Assembly: GCA_938039915.1 (NCBI GenBank)
Contig: CALHUA010000026.1
Span: forward strand, 1-32,322
Reading direction: 5' to 3'
DNA length: 32,322 nucleotides
From: an uncultured Anderseniella sp.
Lineage (GTDB): Bacteria > Pseudomonadota > Alphaproteobacteria > Rhizobiales > Aestuariivirgaceae
This document shows, piece by piece, positions 24,493 to 32,322 of this stretch. The stretch's first letter is position 1; each line of letters opens with the position of its first letter. The notes beneath the pieces are model-generated. The model saw only the letters and a program-made list of their open reading frames with translations. It ran no database searches and was not told the DNA's origin. The position numbers and the translations under genes were made by a program.

Positions 24493-25166
24493 GTATCCAG
24501 GCCCAGTCGAAGTGCTTTTGTCATCTCCGCCATGATGGCAATGGCAATTTCCGGCGCACCGCGCGCGCCGATGTCCAGACCAACGGGACCGCAGATGCGC
24601 GACGGTTCGACACCTGCCTGTTTCAGCCTCTCGGTTCGCGCCGTCTGGGTGCGCCTGGACCCCAGCGCACCAATGTAAAAACAGTCACTTTGAAGTGCCG
24701 CAACCAGGGCCGGATCATCCACTTTCGGATCATGGGTAAGCGCCAGAAATCCGGTGCGTGCATCAAGGCCTATTTCGGGCAACACTTCGTCTGGCCAATC
24801 TGCGTGAAGTGCAACACCGGGAAATCTGTCTTCCGTCGCAAATGCCCCGCGTGGATCGATCACTGTGATATCATAGCCTGCCGCTTTCGCCATCGGCACG
24901 ATTGCCTGGGCAATATGGACCGCCCCAACAATCACGAGCCGCAGGGCGGGATTGTGAATATGGATGAAGAACTCGGCAGTGTCCGTTGAAACGACTCCTG
25001 ATTTGTCAAACCGGAACCCGTTTTCCAGGGCATCCGCCAACGCATGCTCATCCGCATAACGCTGGGCCACCACCTCCTGTGCACCGGAGGCAATATCGGT
25101 CACTACCGCCACGGCCAGCCGGTCGGCGCGCGCCTTCTGCAATGTTTCAAGAACTGAAATATCCAT
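24489..25166 (-). CDS. XdhC/CoxF-like protein with Rossmann C-terminal domain
   Basis: A 225-aa XdhC-family protein. These bind the sulfurated Mo cofactor and load it into molybdenum hydroxylases. The C-terminal Rossmann domain is clear (LVIVGAVHIAQAIVPMAKAAGYDITVIDPR, FLALTHDPKVDDPAL, YIGALGSRRTQTAR, GLDIGARGAPEIAIAIMAEM). The N-terminal 80 residues are only weakly like the XdhC-N domain; that conserved part is supplied by the separate gene just upstream. It lies 7 bp after that gene and overlaps the next, a continuous operon. The split into two proteins is common in form II cox clusters. Confidence 0.88.
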   Translation of the reverse strand: MDISVLETLQKARADRLAVAVVTDIASGAQEVVAQRYADEHALADALENGFRFDKSGVVSTDTAEFFIHIHNPALRLVIVGAVHIAQAIVPMAKAAGYDITVIDPRGAFATEDRFPGVALHADWPDEVLPEIGLDARTGFLALTHDPKVDDPALVAALQSDCFYIGALGSRRTQTARTERLKQAGVEPSRICGPVGLDIGARGAPEIAIAIMAEMTKALRLGLDT

Positions 25167-25173
25167 TGGTGTT

Positions 25174-25503
25174 TCAGGCTCCGGTTACGGGCTCGACATA
25201 GACCCTGATCTTGCCGCCGCACGCCAATCCGACTTCCCATGCGGTTTCATCCGCCACGCCGAAGGCCAGAACCTTGCCTTTACCGGTTTCAATGGCGTCC
25301 TGCGCCTCGGTCACAACGGCTCCTTCAACGCAGCCGCCGGATACGGAGCCTTCAAAATTGCCGTCGCCGTCGATGACCAGTTGCGAGCCGACCGGTTGCG
25401 GAGCGGACCCCCAGGTCTCGATGACCGTGGCCAGCGCCACTTTGCGGCCTTCGCGGACCCAGCTATTGGCCGTATTCAACAGGTTTGCATCATTGCTGCT
25501 CAT
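25174..25503 (-). CDS. XdhC N-terminal domain (CoxI-type) protein
   Basis: A 109-aa protein that is only the XdhC/CoxI N-terminal domain: KVALATVIETWGSAPQPVGSQLVIDGDGNFEGSVSGGCVEGAVV, with GSAP and GSVSGGCVE as the defining motifs and the cysteine likely to contact the Mo cofactor, then GKIRVYVEPV. It starts at an ATG that overlaps the coxE stop by 4 bp, and a second XdhC gene with the Rossmann half follows. Together the two amount to one full-length XdhC. Its role in cofactor sulfuration or insertion is by family analogy. Confidence 0.88.
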   Translation of the reverse strand: MSSNDANLLNTANSWVREGRKVALATVIETWGSAPQPVGSQLVIDGDGNFEGSVSGGCVEGAVVTEAQDAIETGKGKVLAFGVADETAWEVGLACGGKIRVYVEPVTGA

Positions 25504-26777
25504 GGTCTCACCTCATCCGTTTTCCGCGGATCAACCGCTGTGCCATCAAGCCATCGTTGCGGATCATGGGTTTCATTGCGCGAACCTGACAGGACTTCGG
25601 CCAGATCAGCAAGTGTATTCAATGAATGGCAGGGCCGGAACTCGTCCACATGGGGCATGATTGCCTTGATTCCGCTGGCGCGCGCTTCAAATCCACCATA
25701 GCGCAAAAGCGGATTGAGCCAGACAATTCGTTTGGCAGAGCGCGCCAGCCGCGCCATTTCCGCCTCCAGCAGGTCGACATCATCGCGGTCCAGTCCGTCC
25801 GTCATCATCAGCACGTGGGCGCCCTGGGCCAGAACCCGGCGCGCCCACTTCCGGTTGAACTCACGCAAGGTGTGGCCGATGCGGGTGCCGCCGGACCAGT
25901 CATCAACATGGCTGCCGACCAGCTCCATGGCTTCATCCACATCCCGGCGTTTCAGCTCACGGGTGATATTGGTCAGCCGCGTACCGAACACGAACACCTG
26001 GACCCGTGACCGGTCATTGGTCAGGGCATGCAGAAAATGCAGAAACACACGCGAATAGTTCGCCATGGATCCGGAAATATCCAGCAACACGACCAAAGGC
26101 GGCTCGCGCGTCTGGCGGGCCTTGTGGGCCAGAGACGTCATATTGCCCCCTGCCCGTAGTGACCGGCGTATGGTGGCACGCATATCCACCACGCCCTGGC
26201 GGGAAGGTTTGAACCGCCGCATCTTCACTTCCAGCCGGTTCATGCGCATGCGGGCAATGGCGGCACGGGCGATACGCTCTTCATCCGCACTCATCTGCTC
26301 AAAGTCCTTGTTGCGCATCACCTCGCGCGCTGACGAGGTAAACTCGCCTTCAAGTTCAACCTCGTCCGAAGGGCGTTCGCGTTGAGATTGCGCGTCGTCC
26401 TGATTGAAAAGGGCTTCTGCCAGCCGTTTGTTGCCGGCCTTCTTTTTCGCCGGTGCGGTTTCCACGCGGACCTGCTGAAACAACAACTGCATCAGTTGCT
26501 CAACCATTTGCGGCTTGCGCCAGAACACTTCGAACGCATGATCAAACAGCGTTGTGTGCTCATGCCGTTTCACGAACACCGAGTGCATGATCCAGTAGAA
26601 ATCGGTCTTGCTCGCCATGCCGCCACCGCGAACCGCCTCGAGTGCATCGAGCACGGCGCCGGGCCCGACCGGCAGGCCGGTGTCGCGCAACACCCGGGCG
26701 AAATGCATGATGTTGTCCGGCAGATGACCTGTTGGAGGCGGCTTGTTGGAATTGGCTGCTGTCGGCTGCATCGCCAT
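25500..26777 (-). CDS. coxE: CoxE-like VWA-domain protein
   Basis: A 425-aa VWA-domain protein of the CoxE family. With the MoxR ATPase CoxD it is needed to mature the active site of CO-dehydrogenase-type enzymes. The VWA MIDAS motif DISGS is at 233-237 (VLLDISGSMANYSRV), with the later SGGTRIGHTLREF and MMTDGLDRDD. The N-terminal half contains the CoxE helical region (FARVLRDTGLPVGPGAVLDALEAV) and a charged linker at about 105-150. It follows the coxD stop by 5 bp and overlaps the next gene by 4 bp. MoxR-VWA pairs are a standard chaperone pairing. Confidence 0.93.
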   Translation of the reverse strand: MAMQPTAANSNKPPPTGHLPDNIMHFARVLRDTGLPVGPGAVLDALEAVRGGGMASKTDFYWIMHSVFVKRHEHTTLFDHAFEVFWRKPQMVEQLMQLLFQQVRVETAPAKKKAGNKRLAEALFNQDDAQSQRERPSDEVELEGEFTSSAREVMRNKDFEQMSADEERIARAAIARMRMNRLEVKMRRFKPSRQGVVDMRATIRRSLRAGGNMTSLAHKARQTREPPLVVLLDISGSMANYSRVFLHFLHALTNDRSRVQVFVFGTRLTNITRELKRRDVDEAMELVGSHVDDWSGGTRIGHTLREFNRKWARRVLAQGAHVLMMTDGLDRDDVDLLEAEMARLARSAKRIVWLNPLLRYGGFEARASGIKAIMPHVDEFRPCHSLNTLADLAEVLSGSRNETHDPQRWLDGTAVDPRKTDEVRP

Positions 26778-26782
26778 CAGGA

Positions 26783-27706
26783 CTACTCGGCAGCGCGCAA
26801 GCGGATATCGGACTGTATCTGGTCAACCAGCCGCTTGGCTTCAGACCCCTCCATGCGGGCGATGTCATCCTGATATTTCAGCAGTACACCAAGCGTGTCG
26901 TTCACTGTCGCCGGGTCCAGGGCGATGGCATTCAGTTCGTTCAACGCCCCAACCCAGTCCAGGGTCTCAGCAACACCAGGTGACTTGAAAAGGTCCTGGC
27001 CACGCAATGCCTGGATGAAACCGACAACTTCCTGGGCCAGATCATCACCGACGCCGGGCTTGCGCGCCTTGATGATGGCAAGTTCACGCTCGGCCGAGGG
27101 ATATCCGACCCAGTGATACAGGCAGCGCCGCTTAAGCGCATCATGCACTTCGCGGGTGCGATTGGAGGTTACGATGACGATCGGCGGCTCAGCAGCCTTC
27201 ACCGTGCCAATTTCGGGAATGGTGATCTGATAGTCTGACAGCACTTCCAGCAAGAAGGCTTCGAACGCCTCGTCTGTCCGGTCAAGTTCATCGATCAACA
27301 GAACGGGCGGGCCGCTCTTGTGAGGCTCAAGTGCCTGCAGCAACGGCCGCTTGATCAGGAAGCGGTCGGAAAAAATATCCGACTGCAGCCGGTCACGGTC
27401 ATCGACACCTTCTGCTTCGGCCATGCGGATCTCGATCATCTGCGCCGAGTAATTCCACTCATAAACGGCTGCAGCCAGATCAAGGCCTTCATAGCACTGC
27501 AACCGGATCAGGTCGCGGCCGAGCACGGAGCTCAGCACCTTGGCAATTTCCGTCTTGCCGACACCTGCTTCGCCTTCCAGAAACAAAGGCCTGCCCATTT
27601 TCAATGCCAGATAAACCACCGTCGACAGCGGCCGGTCTGCCAGGTAACCGTCGTTGGACAAGAGTTCCTGTGTGGCATCAATGGAGGAAGGCAGTGGTTT
27701 GGGCAT
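26783..27706 (-). CDS. coxD: CoxD-like MoxR-family AAA+ ATPase
   Basis: A 307-aa MoxR-type AAA+ ATPase. Walker A is GEAGVGKT (45-52), Walker B LLIDELD (136-142), sensor 1 IVTSNRTRE, and the arginine-rich RRCLYHWVGYP follows. CoxD of Oligotropha is known to be required for [CuSMoO2] assembly; since the large subunit here lacks the copper ligand, its task here is likely to be general activation. It is the first gene after the terminator that follows coxM, so it is either expressed by read-through or from its own promoter near 27710-27730. coxE follows at 5 bp. Confidence 0.93.
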   Translation of the reverse strand: MPKPLPSSIDATQELLSNDGYLADRPLSTVVYLALKMGRPLFLEGEAGVGKTEIAKVLSSVLGRDLIRLQCYEGLDLAAAVYEWNYSAQMIEIRMAEAEGVDDRDRLQSDIFSDRFLIKRPLLQALEPHKSGPPVLLIDELDRTDEAFEAFLLEVLSDYQITIPEIGTVKAAEPPIVIVTSNRTREVHDALKRRCLYHWVGYPSAERELAIIKARKPGVGDDLAQEVVGFIQALRGQDLFKSPGVAETLDWVGALNELNAIALDPATVNDTLGVLLKYQDDIARMEGSEAKRLVDQIQSDIRLRAAE

Positions 27707-27730
27707 ACGTTCGCTCAGCTTGTGTTGTTC

Positions 27731-27765
27731 TAAAAAAATAGTCCGCGAGCAAGATACCCGCGGAC
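27731..27765 (-). terminator. Intrinsic terminator between coxM and coxD
   Basis: On the minus strand GTCCGCG-GGTATCTTGCT-CGCGGAC is followed by TATTTTTTTA: a 7-bp GC-rich stem with a U tract. It lies 23 bp after the coxM stop and 25 bp before the coxD start, so it separates the structural genes from the accessory genes. Confidence 0.82.
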
Positions 27766-27787
27766 CGGTGTTGATACGGGGTTTGGC

Positions 27788-28582
27788 CTACTTGGCGGCA
27801 GCAATTGCCCGTTTGGCCATCACGCCCACAAGGTGTGCACGATACTCGGCGGACGCATGAATGTCCTCGTTCATGTCGTCAGCCTTGATTTTCACCTTGG
27901 CGATCGCATCGGCGGAGAAGTCTGCCGTCAGTGCCTTTTCCATGGCCTTTTCCCGGTAGGCAGAGCCTTTCGCGCCGGTTACTCCAACGCGAACACCCTT
28001 CTTGCCGAAATCTGCCACGAAGACACCAACCATGGCATAGCGTGATGCCGGGTTCGGGAACTTCGAGTAGGCAGACCGTGCCGGAATTTCAAACTCGATC
28101 TGCTTTATGATCTCGTTCGTCCGTAAGGCAGTTTCAAACAAAGACTTGAAGAACTTGTCCGCTTCAATTGTACGGCTGTCCGTAACCACTTTGGCATTCA
28201 GCGCCAACAAAGCTGACGGATAGTCCGCCGCCGGGTCGGCATTGGCGACCGAACCCCCAATGGTGCCCTTGTGGCGCACATGCGGATCTCCGATCATGCC
28301 GGCCAGTGCGGCAAGCGCAGGCACAGCCTTCTTCAGGTCAGAACTGGAAGCGACCTCCGCATGGGTGGTGCCCGCCTTGATGGTGACCTTGGTCTTGGTC
28401 ACGCTCACACCTGAATTGCCCAGGCCTGAAAGGTCGATCACGTCGGTTGGCGAAGCCAGTCGCTGTTTCATGGTTGGGATAAGCGTCATGCCCCCCGCCA
28501 TCAGCTTGCCTTCCTTCTTCGACTTGATCAGCTTGACCGCATCCGCCAGCTTCTTGGGACGGTGATATTCAAATTCATACAT
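27788..28582 (-). CDS. coxM: CoxM-like FAD-binding subunit of molybdenum hydroxylase
   Basis: A 264-aa medium subunit that binds FAD and passes electrons from the Fe-S subunit onwards. The two FAD loops are AGGMT (29-33, LMAGGMTLIPTMKQRL) and TIGGSVANADPAAD (107-120). The N-terminus FEYHRPKKLADAVKLI and the C-terminal CO_deh_flav_C region (VGVTGAKGSAYREKAMEKAL) are typical. GGAG lies 8 bases before the ATG. Third in the S-L-M order, 23 bp after coxL. A terminator follows the stop. Subunit identity is secure; the substrate is that of the complex. Confidence 0.93.
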   Translation of the reverse strand: MYEFEYHRPKKLADAVKLIKSKKEGKLMAGGMTLIPTMKQRLASPTDVIDLSGLGNSGVSVTKTKVTIKAGTTHAEVASSSDLKKAVPALAALAGMIGDPHVRHKGTIGGSVANADPAADYPSALLALNAKVVTDSRTIEADKFFKSLFETALRTNEIIKQIEFEIPARSAYSKFPNPASRYAMVGVFVADFGKKGVRVGVTGAKGSAYREKAMEKALTADFSADAIAKVKIKADDMNEDIHASAEYRAHLVGVMAKRAIAAAK

Positions 28583-28605
28583 AGGTTTTCTCCTGTCCCT
28601 TTGGT

Positions 28606-30969
28606 TTATTCAGCCGCTTCGCGCAGATGCGCCATGGCGTTCCAGACATTTTGCGGTGTAGCCGGCATTGGCACGTCCTTGACGCCCAGTGCGCTGGTCA
28701 GTGCATTCATCACCGCAGCAGGTGCCGCAATCGCACCGGCCTCGCCACAACCCTTGATACCCAGCGGGTTCGACGGGCACTCGGTCTTGGTAAAGCCCAG
28801 CTTGAACGACGGCAGATTGTCAGCCCGTGGCATGCAATAGTCCATGTACGATCCAGTCAGAAGCTGACCGCCTTCATCATAGACAACAGCTTCGGTCAGT
28901 GCCTGACCGATACCCTGCGCAATGCCACCGTGCACCTGACCTTCGACAATCATCGGATTGATGACATTGCCGAAATCATCCACGGCCACCCAGTCGACGA
29001 TCTCGGTCACGCCGGTATCTGCATCGACTTCCAGTTCGCAGATATGACAACCGGCCGGGAACGTAAAGTTGGTCGGATCGTGGAAAGCGCCTTCCTTGAG
29101 ACCCGGCTCGATTTCCGAGGTCGGGAACTTGTGCGCCACATAGGCAGACAGCGCAACTTCGCCGAATGCCATCTTCTTGTCGGTGCCTTTGACCGAGAAG
29201 CTGCCATCCTTGAATTCGACATCACTCTCGGATGCTTCCATGACGTGAGCAGCCACCTTCTTCGCCTTGGCCTCGATCTTGTCGAGCGCCTTGGAAATAG
29301 CCGTCATGCCGACCGCACCCGAGCGCGACCCGTAGGTGCCCATGCCGAACTGAACCTTGTCGGTATCGCCATGAACGATAGCCACCTGATCGGCCGGAAT
29401 GCCAAGCCGGTCCGATACGAGCTGTGCAAAGGTCGTCTCGTGACCCTGGCCGTGACTGTGCGATCCGGTGAGGATCTCAACTGTGCCAACCGGGTTCACG
29501 CGGACTTCAGCCGACTCCCACAACCCGACGCCGGCACCCAGTGAACCAACCGCGGCCGACGGCGCAATACCGCATGCTTCAATATAGTTGGAGAACCCGA
29601 TGCCGCGCAGCTTGCCTTTGCGGGCCGAGGCGGCCTTGCGCTTTTCAAAGCCGGCATAATCGATCATCTCCATCGCCTTTTTCTGCGATGCGCCGTAATC
29701 GCCTGCGTCATAACACATGATGACAGGTGTCTGATGCGGGAACGAATTGACGAAATTCTTCGCCCGGAAGTCTGCCGGATCCATGCCCAGTTCGCGAGCC
29801 GCTGTTTCCATCAGCCGCTCCACGACATAGGTCGCTTCCGGCCTGCCGGCACCGCGATAGGCGTCCACGGGGGAGGTGTTGGTATAAACCGCATCCACCT
29901 CGGCATAGATGGCGGGAATATTATACTGGCCCGACAACAGCGTTGCATAAAGATAGGTCGGCACGGAAGACGCAAACGTCGACAGATATGCCCCCATATT
30001 GGCAATTGTCTTGGCACGCAGACCGGTGATTCTGCCATTGCTGTCGGTTGCCAGTTCCGCCTTGGTCACGTGGTCGCGGCCATTGGCATCGGTCAGGAAA
30101 GCTTCCGAACGGTCAGCCACCCATTTGACCGGCACGCCGCCGGCACGTTTCGACGCCCACAGGCACACAACCTCTTCGGCATAGATGAAAATCTTGGAAC
30201 CGAAACCACCGCCCACATCCGGCGCGATCACGCGCAGCTTGTGCTCAGGCGCCAGCCCTACGAATGCCGAGATGACAAGCCGGGCCACATGCGGGTTCTG
30301 GCTGGTGGTGTAGAGCGTGTAGTGATCTTCGCCCTCATCATACGAACCGATCGCAGCACGCGGCTCCATGGCATTCGGTGCCAGCCGGTTATTGACCAGA
30401 TCAAGGCTGGTTATGTGGGCTGCGCTGGCGAAGGCGGCCTCGGTTGCGGCCTTGTCGCCAAGCTCCCATTCAAACACGGTGTTCTTTGAAGCAACGTCAT
30501 GTACCTGCGGCGTGCCACGTTTTTGCGAAGCCACGGGATCGACATTGGCGTCCAGCACCTTGTACGTGACATTGATCATTTCGGCTGCGGCTTTTGCCTG
30601 CGCCATGGTATGGGCCACGACAACCGCCACCTGATCACCCACATGACGAACCTTGCCTTGCGCCAGCACCGGATGCGGCCCCGCCTTCATCGGCGAGCCG
30701 TCCTTGGAATGGATCATCCAGCCGCAAATGACACCGCCGATATTGTCGGCTGCGGCATCCTCGCCAGTCAGCACGCACAAGACACCCGGTGCCTTCTCGG
30801 CCTTCTTGATGTCGATCTTCTTGATCTCTGCGTGTGCATGGGGTGAGCGCAGGAAATATCCAACTGCCTGGCCCGGCAGGTTTATGTCGTCGGTATACCG
30901 GCCCTTGCCGGTGATGAAGCGGTGATCTTCCTTGCGCAGCATGCGTGCGCCAATGCCTGTATCACTCAT
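28606..30969 (-). CDS. coxL: CoxL-like form II molybdenum hydroxylase large subunit
   Basis: A 787-aa Mo-binding catalytic subunit. The diagnostic loop at 370-376 is AYRGAGR, the form II signature; true CO dehydrogenases (form I) carry AYRCSFR, whose cysteine binds copper. The catalytic glutamate is E743 (GIKGCGEAGAIAAP). Other cofactor stretches are GGGFGSK (253-259) and GSHSHGQGHETTFAQL. The N-terminus GARMLRKEDHRFITGKGRYTDDI is standard. Form II enzymes have unsettled or varied substrates, so CO oxidation should not be assumed. Second gene after coxS (73-bp gap with AGAGGA), followed by coxM. Confidence 0.95.
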   Translation of the reverse strand: MSDTGIGARMLRKEDHRFITGKGRYTDDINLPGQAVGYFLRSPHAHAEIKKIDIKKAEKAPGVLCVLTGEDAAADNIGGVICGWMIHSKDGSPMKAGPHPVLAQGKVRHVGDQVAVVVAHTMAQAKAAAEMINVTYKVLDANVDPVASQKRGTPQVHDVASKNTVFEWELGDKAATEAAFASAAHITSLDLVNNRLAPNAMEPRAAIGSYDEGEDHYTLYTTSQNPHVARLVISAFVGLAPEHKLRVIAPDVGGGFGSKIFIYAEEVVCLWASKRAGGVPVKWVADRSEAFLTDANGRDHVTKAELATDSNGRITGLRAKTIANMGAYLSTFASSVPTYLYATLLSGQYNIPAIYAEVDAVYTNTSPVDAYRGAGRPEATYVVERLMETAARELGMDPADFRAKNFVNSFPHQTPVIMCYDAGDYGASQKKAMEMIDYAGFEKRKAASARKGKLRGIGFSNYIEACGIAPSAAVGSLGAGVGLWESAEVRVNPVGTVEILTGSHSHGQGHETTFAQLVSDRLGIPADQVAIVHGDTDKVQFGMGTYGSRSGAVGMTAISKALDKIEAKAKKVAAHVMEASESDVEFKDGSFSVKGTDKKMAFGEVALSAYVAHKFPTSEIEPGLKEGAFHDPTNFTFPAGCHICELEVDADTGVTEIVDWVAVDDFGNVINPMIVEGQVHGGIAQGIGQALTEAVVYDEGGQLLTGSYMDYCMPRADNLPSFKLGFTKTECPSNPLGIKGCGEAGAIAAPAAVMNALTSALGVKDVPMPATPQNVWNAMAHLREAAE

Positions 30970-31042
30970 TTGATTTTTGTTTCCTCTAATTCGGTAACAT
31001 GTTCCAACCCGGTCAGCGCCACGATAGGGCGACCGGTGCGCA

Positions 31043-31507
31043 TCACATCTTGGCAGCGCCTGCCTGGATGGCCTTGACGATGTTGTGATAGCCGGTACAG
31101 CGGCAGATATTGCCTTCCAGCTCTTCGCGAATGGTCTCTTCCTTGAGCTTCTTGCCCTTGCGCTTCACGATATCGATACCCGCCATGATCATGCCCGGTG
31201 TACAGAAACCGCATTGCAGACCGTGATGTTCGCGGAAGGCTTCCTGCATGGGATGCAGCTTGCCGTTGGTGGCAAGTCCCTCAACCGTGTTGACCGTTGC
31301 ACCGTCGCAGGCAACTGCCAGAGCCGTGCACGATTTAATGGCCTTGCCATCCACATGCACCACACAGGCACCACACTGGCTGGTATCGCAGCCTACATGG
31401 GTACCCGTTTTTCCAAGATTACCGCGGATGAAATCGACAAGAAGTGTGCGGCCTTCCACGTCACCACAGACTTTTTCGCCGTTCACCGTCATTGATATTG
31501 CCGGCAT
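31043..31507 (-). CDS. coxS: CoxS-like [2Fe-2S] subunit of molybdenum hydroxylase
   Basis: A 154-aa small subunit carrying two [2Fe-2S] clusters. The plant-type cluster cysteines are C40, C45, C48 and C60 ([13 protein letters not shown]...KSC); the second set, C99, C102, C135 and C137 (QCGFCTPG...NICRCTGY), is complete. It transfers electrons from the Mo site to FAD. It is the first gene of the set, which has the S-L-M order typical of form II (form I is M-S-L). GGGAGG lies 6 bases before the ATG. The promoter must lie in the 169-bp region shared with the divergent DUF4864 gene. Confidence 0.95.
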   Translation of the reverse strand: MPAISMTVNGEKVCGDVEGRTLLVDFIRGNLGKTGTHVGCDTSQCGACVVHVDGKAIKSCTALAVACDGATVNTVEGLATNGKLHPMQEAFREHHGLQCGFCTPGMIMAGIDIVKRKGKKLKEETIREELEGNICRCTGYHNIVKAIQAGAAKM

Positions 31508-31569
31508 TCAGAACCTCCCTTTGTATTCAAATCACCCGCCATGATCCATCTGGCGGCTTTGCCGGGCGC

Positions 31570-31586
31570 CAGCTTGCGTCAAGCTG
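31570..31586. promoter_or_regulatory. Inverted repeat in the coxS / DUF4864 divergent region
   Basis: CAGCTTG-CGT-CAAGCTG has exact 7-bp arms around three bases, 63 bp upstream of the coxS start codon and 91 bp upstream of the divergent gene. It is a candidate operator for a dimeric regulator; no regulator gene is in the window. Confidence 0.45.
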
Positions 31587-31676
31587 CAAGCCAAGGTCAA
31601 GCAGTACCACTCATCCTCCCCACGCATTTTGGCGTATACTGGTCCAACTGACGGAAAACCTGATGAAAGGCTGGTT

Positions 31677-32099
31677 ATGTTCCAAAAAATTGCAGGCATC
31701 ATGATTGTAGTTTCGGGCCTTGTTGCAGGCACCCCGGCAGGCCATGCCCAGGAACCCGATACACTGAAGTCCATCATCTCGAACCAGATAGAAGCATTTC
31801 GCAACAATGACGGCGTGACGGCCTTCGGCTTCGCCTCCTTGAGGCTGAGATCTATTTTCCAGTCGCCGGAACGGTTTATGGAAATGGTAAAACGCCAATA
31901 TGGACCCGTTTACCGGCCTGAAAACTTCAGCTTTGGACAGACCTCGCTCGAGACTGCCGGGCAGCCTGTTCAGGTCGTTGACATTGTCGATCAACAGGGC
32001 CGGTCATGGAGAGCCTTTTACACCTTCGAGCAGCACCCGGACGGCTCGTGGCGCATCGCAAGCGTGCAGCTTGAAAAACTGCCGGGCAGCAGTGTTTGA
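31677..32099 (+). CDS. DUF4864 domain protein, exported
   Basis: A 140-aa small exported protein. The N-terminus MFQKIAGIMIVVSGLVAGTPAGHAQE is a signal peptide with an AHA-like cleavage site. The mature part has the DUF4864 pattern: LKSIISNQIEAFRNNDGVTAFGFASLRLRSIFQSPERFMEMVKRQYGPVYRPENFSFG, then a strand-rich C-terminal half ending in DGSWRIASVQL. The fold resembles SnoaL/NTF2-like proteins, but no function is known. The ATG at 31677 has AAAGG 8 bases upstream; the track starts 16 codons earlier at a TTG. It is divergent from coxS, but a functional tie is not shown. Confidence 0.82.
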   Translation: MFQKIAGIMIVVSGLVAGTPAGHAQEPDTLKSIISNQIEAFRNNDGVTAFGFASLRLRSIFQSPERFMEMVKRQYGPVYRPENFSFGQTSLETAGQPVQVVDIVDQQGRSWRAFYTFEQHPDGSWRIASVQLEKLPGSSV

Positions 32100-32322
32100 A
32101 AAACACTCATGTGGACGCTTGAACAAAGCAATTCACGCAGGTTTTCCGGCCCGGAAATTGAGATACAGCAAGTGTGAGTTTTCTGGTTAAGCCTCCGGTA
32201 ATCACACCGGCATTTAACTCAAAACAGCAACGTTTCCGCAACCAGACACGCGTATCAATGATCCCTACAAAGATATGTCTTTGCATTTTATTGCGAAAGG
32301 CTGTCAGGACCTTGCAGGGCTT
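32100..32322. other. Right-edge non-coding sequence
   Basis: No gene is seen. Two small hairpins are present: CCGGT-AATCAC-ACCGG (32195-32210), flanked by GTTAA/TTAAC, and CAAAGA-TATG-TCTTTG (32268-32283), followed by the T-rich CATTTTATT. Either might end the DUF4864 transcript, but neither is a strong terminator. Confidence 0.4.

Noticed and set aside
23863-24678. 271-aa plus-strand ORF opposite the MoeA-like and XdhC genes.
   Set aside because: It spans two overlapping real genes in antisense and has no recognisable domain.
28627-29544. 305-aa plus-strand ORF opposite coxL, and the 251-aa one at 29734-30489.
   Set aside because: Both are antisense shadows of coxL, whose reading frame is complete and carries all family motifs.
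28606-30969. Calling the enzyme an aerobic CO dehydrogenase.
   Set aside because: The loop reads AYRGAGR; the copper-binding cysteine of form I is missing, so CO oxidation is not supported by the sequence.
30966-31214. 82-aa minus-strand ORF between coxS and coxL.
   Set aside because: Most of it overlaps coxS in another frame; the remaining 73-bp gap carries the coxL ribosome site.

Overview
The window looks like chromosomal backbone of an alphaproteobacterium, most likely Hyphomicrobiales-like. The reasons are: base composition in the high-50s % GC (estimated by eye); the thrS/yidD/iron-sulfur scaffold/folE/hisI neighbourhood; cysE next to a DUF3126 gene; a cinA-like/sfsA/map/radC run; and DUF3126, PAS_5, zf-CHCC and BTLCP families that are typical of this class. 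There are no rRNA or tRNA genes, phage genes, transposase genes or CRISPR arrays. The organism assignment is inferred from gene content only.

Layout. 1-5.2 kb: partial thrS and yidD (minus), an orphan choline-sulfatase (betC, plus), an IscU/NifU-type scaffold gene (minus), then folE and hisI (plus). A 262-bp transposase-free, MITE-like palindromic element (about 4958-5219, flanked by TA) sits between hisI and a two-CBS-domain gene. 5.2-11.7 kb: CBS protein, rhomboid protease, PAS_5 protein, a PilZ protein, a secreted BTLCP cysteine peptidase, a gamma-carbonic anhydrase-type protein, two uncharacterised membrane proteins and DUF3126. 11.9-17.6 kb: cysE, two overlapping alpha/beta hydrolases, a zf-CHCC protein, then a tight GNAT - SDR - YcaQ/AlkX-type glycosylase unit. 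17.6-22.9 kb: a class III aminotransferase whose putative promoter carries a perfect 26-bp palindrome, a CinA-type protein, sfsA, map, radC and a glutathione S-transferase.

22.9-31.5 kb: a minus-strand gene set for a form II (AYRGAGR-type) CO-dehydrogenase-like molybdenum hydroxylase. The order is coxS-coxL-coxM, an intrinsic terminator, then coxD (MoxR ATPase), coxE (VWA protein), two XdhC-type genes, a MoeA-like molybdopterin-binding protein and a MocA-like nucleotidyltransferase. S/L/M would form the Fe-S/Mo/FAD enzyme. D, E, the XdhC pair, the MoeA-like protein and MocA would mature and insert the cofactor. The large subunit has no cysteine at the position that binds copper in true CO dehydrogenases, so the substrate is open. 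A DUF4864 secreted protein is divergent from coxS at the right edge.

The most unusual object is the MITE-like element. Its ends pair over about 31 bp, its interior forms two further long inverted repeats (a predicted three-way junction), and its right TA boundary forms part of the CBS gene's stop codon. Second are the aminotransferase palindrome and the terminator that splits the cox gene set. Domain and motif calls come from reading the translations; no database search was run.
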